In this document: positions 61,737 to 64,000 of the stretch, piece after piece
Position numbering within the stretch: position 1 is the first letter of the stretch
How the letters are laid out: every line of letters starts with the position of its first letter
Assembly (NCBI GenBank): GCA_031267075.1
Contig: JAIRZU010000005.1
Span: 1-64,000 of the forward strand
DNA: 64,000 bases
Direction: 5' to 3'
From: Holosporales bacterium
GTDB lineage: Bacteria; Pseudomonadota; Alphaproteobacteria; RUG11792
Notes under the pieces: generated by a model
What the model saw: the letters and a program-made list of their open reading frames with translations, nothing else
Database searches by the model: none
Told to the model about the DNA's origin: nothing
Translations under genes and position numbers: made by a program

Positions 61737-61764
61737 CTGAGGCCTTCTCTCCGTAATTCCATGC

Positions 61765-62732
61765 TTACGCTGGGGTATCATCTTCTGCCGTAGGTGGTGG
61801 CTGGAGTCGCTGGTACAGGATGTAGGGGATGGGGTAGGCGGCTCTGGTTGCTGCGTCGGTCACTCCACTCCGCACTATGTGCCTTATGCTCAGCTTGTCT
61901 TTCATCGTCTCCGTGAGTCCTTCGTACTTCAATCCCATTATTAGGCATTCGTCTTGGAGACAATCACTCGCTCTTCTGACTGCTGTTATGCCGCCCGCGT
62001 AGGCTAATTCTTTAACCGTGAAGCGTGTAAGTTCATCTGCTATAGGGTTATTGGTGTAGCTTGCTATTTCCATCGCGCTAGTGTTAGTCGGTGGAACTCC
62101 GAGGGTTGCCGTGGTATTACTGAGCCGGCTCGTTTCGTCTGCGTACCCAAGAAGACAGTAGCTGTTCATTTCCATTGTTGCGCAGCATAGCTGCTGTCGT
62201 TTTGTCGTTGAGTCGATCGTGACCGTGTACATATGGCAGGGTGCGGTATAAGTGGCCCCAGTGTAGCGCCATCGCCAGCAATCTCTAATTTGTTGTATGT
62301 CTGTATCTCCATCGATTTCTTCTAGCTGCCGCTGGATTATCCTCCTTACGGCTATTTCTATGCATAGCGGCTGTGGTACGGTGCTGCATATGTCGTATAT
62401 CAGCCGAGCTGCTCCATTGATCAACCACTGTTGATGGGTGAACAGAAATAATCCTGTTGGAGCTTGGGCTTTCACCGCCTTGGGACCAGTCCCACTTGCT
62501 TGTATTGCTGGGTGGCCTAGTAGCTCTTTGTATACTGCCATCTCTTGCTTGAGTTTATCAACCTCGTTTCTCAGTTCCCTATTCTCCTGAAACAGTGTCC
62601 TAGCTGGAACCAGATCTCTCTCAACTAAAGGACTCTCTCTCTCTCTCTCTCTAGACCTTCACCACTTCCATACACCTCTGCTATACCTGTAACACATAGT
62701 GCTACCGTTAACGTTACCAATTTGCTTTTCAT
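61765..62732 (-). CDS. secreted protein, AG-tract family copy 3, frame interrupted
   Basis: The ATG at 62732 opens a signal peptide (MKSKLVTLTVALCVTGIAEVYG), almost the same as copy 1. After (AG)10 this frame ends at TAG. The body, open in the +2 frame (VERDLVPARTLFQENRELRN and on), shares the KAVKAQAPTG-FLFTHQQ segment with copy 1 but then diverges, with many cysteines (DICSTVPQPLC, CQDEC-like pairs). The longest body frame from an ATG starts at 62541. One AG fewer or two more would restore it. Confidence 0.7.
62633..62652 (-). repeat. (AG)10 dinucleotide tract
   Basis: Ten units between the signal peptide and body frames of the 61765-62732 gene. Confidence 0.9.
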
Positions 62733-62805
62733 TAGGATTCCTCCCCTTAGAGAATAAAGATTTCTATAAGTAGGTTAGCATGTGAAGGGTTAAAAAATAG
62801 TTAAC
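62733..62805 (-). promoter_or_regulatory. conserved leader with CtrA box
   Basis: CtrA box at 62790-62805, TATAGAAAT block and GGGGAGGAAT before the ATG, as in copies 1 and 2. Confidence 0.7.
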
Positions 62806-62867
62806 GGATGAAATATTTTTGAGTGCATGTCGTGTCTCATACGATCTACATAATTCGATCTGCGGGC

Positions 62868-62897
62868 TTGTGCTACTAGTCTCGAATATCGTACAAT
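62868..62897 (+). promoter_or_regulatory. promoter for tRNA-Leu
   Basis: TTGTGC, an 18-nt spacer and TACAAT end 9 nt before the tRNA. Confidence 0.5.
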
Positions 62898-62906
62898 GTG
62901 TGGAGT

Positions 62907-62993
62907 GCCCGGGTGGTGGAACTGGTAGACGCGCACGCTTCAGGTGCGTGTGGGGGCAACTCCGTGGAAGTTCGAGTCTTCTTCCGGGCACCA
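62907..62993 (+). tRNA. tRNA-Leu (CAG)
   Basis: 87 nt with a long variable arm, acceptor GCCCGGG/TCCGGGC, anticodon loop TTCAGGT (CAG), CCA encoded. Confidence 0.95.
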
Positions 62994-63015
62994 TACCGAA
63001 ACGTGCAGAGATAAG

Positions 63016-64000
63016 ATGATAGAGTGGTTCGTAGCTAGAAGGTATCTGTGTTCTAGGAAGAGGGCCGGTTTCGCCTACATAGTAACCCTATTCTCATTTA
63101 TCGGAATAGCGCTCGGTGTCGCAACCCTGATAATCGTAACGTCCGTGATGAATGGCTTTCGGTATGAGCTCCTCGAAAAGATAGTTGGAATGAAGGGGCA
63201 CATCATCGTGCAATCAGCCTTGCGCTCACCGATTGTAGATTACGACAAAGTTGTAAGCGACATCAAATCGGCAGATAAGTCTGTAATCAACGTGATTCCC
63301 CAAACAGAGCGCCAGGCGATTATGGTAGCTGGGAAGACTGCGAGGGGAGTTATCACACAGTGCATGTCCACGGAATCATTACTATCCAAACGGCTGATCA
63401 GCCAAAGAATCAATACCGGAGATATTAAAGATTTTAAAGGCCGCGGTATTTTAATCGGGAAGCGAATGGCAGAGAGTTTCGGATTTGCTGTTGGAGACAC
63501 AGTAAAGCTGCTGATCCATAACGGTGTGGTAACCCCATTTGGCGACCTCCCGAAAGATGAAGCCTTCACGATAGTAGGGATCTTTGAGATCGGAATGAAT
63601 GAGTACGACAAGAATGTACTCATCATGCCACTAGCGGCCGGACAGCAGTTCTTTGGTGATGGCGCTGGAGTCTCGCAAATCGAAATCTTTATTGATAACG
63701 CCGAGAACGTCAAGGCTGTATCAGAGAATCTAGCCCGCAAGCTTGGTCAGAATTTTTCTGTTTTTGACTGGCAGCATTCAGATGCTAGCATATTCCATGC
63801 TGTTGTCGTCGAGAAGAATGTGATGATATTGATACTGAGCATCATCATACTGGTAGCCATGTTCAACATCGTCTCTGGTCTCACAATGCTGACGAATAGC
63901 AAGGTTCGTGATATCGCGATCCTCAGAACAATGGGAGCTACTAAACGATCAATCTCCAGAATCTTCCTACTAATAGGGGCAGCAGTCGGAGTGCTAGGTA
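63016..64000 (+). CDS. lipoprotein-releasing system permease LolC/LolE, 3' end beyond window
   Basis: The frame is open from ATG 63016 to the window end (328 codons). It starts MIEWFVARRYLCSRKR and has an N-terminal membrane helix (IVTLFSFIGIALGVATLIIV) followed by TSVMNGFR, the LolC/E hallmark. The periplasmic domain follows (about 50-260), then a second helix (ILSIIILVAMFNIVSGLTML) and the KVRDIAILRTMGAT coupling region contacting LolD. It releases lipoproteins from the inner membrane for transfer to LolA. The C-terminal helices are cut by the window. Confidence 0.92.
   Translation, partial: MIEWFVARRYLCSRKRAGFAYIVTLFSFIGIALGVATLIIVTSVMNGFRYELLEKIVGMKGHIIVQSALRSPIVDYDKVVSDIKSADKSVINVIPQTERQAIMVAGKTARGVITQCMSTESLLSKRLISQRINTGDIKDFKGRGILIGKRMAESFGFAVGDTVKLLIHNGVVTPFGDLPKDEAFTIVGIFEIGMNEYDKNVLIMPLAAGQQFFGDGAGVSQIEIFIDNAENVKAVSENLARKLGQNFSVFDWQHSDASIFHAVVVEKNVMILILSIIILVAMFNIVSGLTMLTNSKVRDIAILRTMGATKRSISRIFLLIGAAVGVLG

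Overview
The window looks like the chromosome of a host-associated, Rickettsiales-type alphaproteobacterium. The signs are: reduced and dispersed housekeeping operons (complex I genes at three places), an isc locus, gatA for indirect Gln-tRNA charging, a gene-transfer-agent-type phage protein, seven perfect CtrA-type boxes (TTAA-N7-TTAAC), many small secreted proteins of unknown function, decayed insertion sequences, and a palindromic repeat that sits in frame inside protein genes, as the Rickettsia palindromic elements do. LpxK and a family 25 glycosyltransferase indicate that lipopolysaccharide is made, which argues against Anaplasma and Ehrlichia. The species cannot be named from the sequence alone.

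Layout. 0.3-5.4 kb: dicarboxylate symporter, ftsY, a secreted protein with an AG tract, pyrG. 5.5-16 kb: phage gp6-like protein, DsbB, gp25/TssE-like protein, priA, pntA, rbfA-nuoD, rpmB-secB, aspS. 15.7-26 kb: second AG-tract gene, tRNA-Arg, thioredoxin-like secreted protein, uppP-xseB, typA, LRR secreted protein, proline-rich secreted protein, rlpA, M16 peptidase. 25-35 kb: a minus-strand run dnaG-rpoD-truncated epimerase-mlaA-secreted protein, and a plus-strand run of CPA2 antiporter, NuoK/MrpC-like and NuoL/MrpD-like genes. 35-47 kb: an accessory region of eight secreted proteins, an IS481-type remnant, tRNA-Phe and pyk. 47-54 kb: gatA, a repeat-interrupted glycosyltransferase, a secreted protein, a tsaD fragment, fba, a degenerate ABC exporter and lpxK. 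54-64 kb: tRNA-Gly and tRNA-Tyr, a poly-C-disrupted secreted protein, IS5 remnants, a trxB-era-nuoJ run, a Q/R/P-rich secreted protein, iscS, an IscU-IscA fusion, the third AG-tract gene, tRNA-Leu and the start of a LolC/LolE permease.

Two layers stand out. First, a secreted-protein repertoire (about 16 genes with signal peptides) shows signs of switching. Three paralogues share a leader, a CtrA box, a signal peptide and an (AG)6-10 tract, and in all three the signal peptide is one AG unit out of frame with the body. Another secreted gene is split by a C13 tract, and one is in frame across a G9 tract. Second, a palindromic element of about 110-130 bp has spread between genes and into the coding frames of era, the NuoK/MrpC-like gene and the glycosyltransferase, in both orientations. 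Two candidate host-mimicry motifs (tandem 14-3-3-type RSxSxP and a DDX3-type YVPPHLR) occur in secreted proteins.
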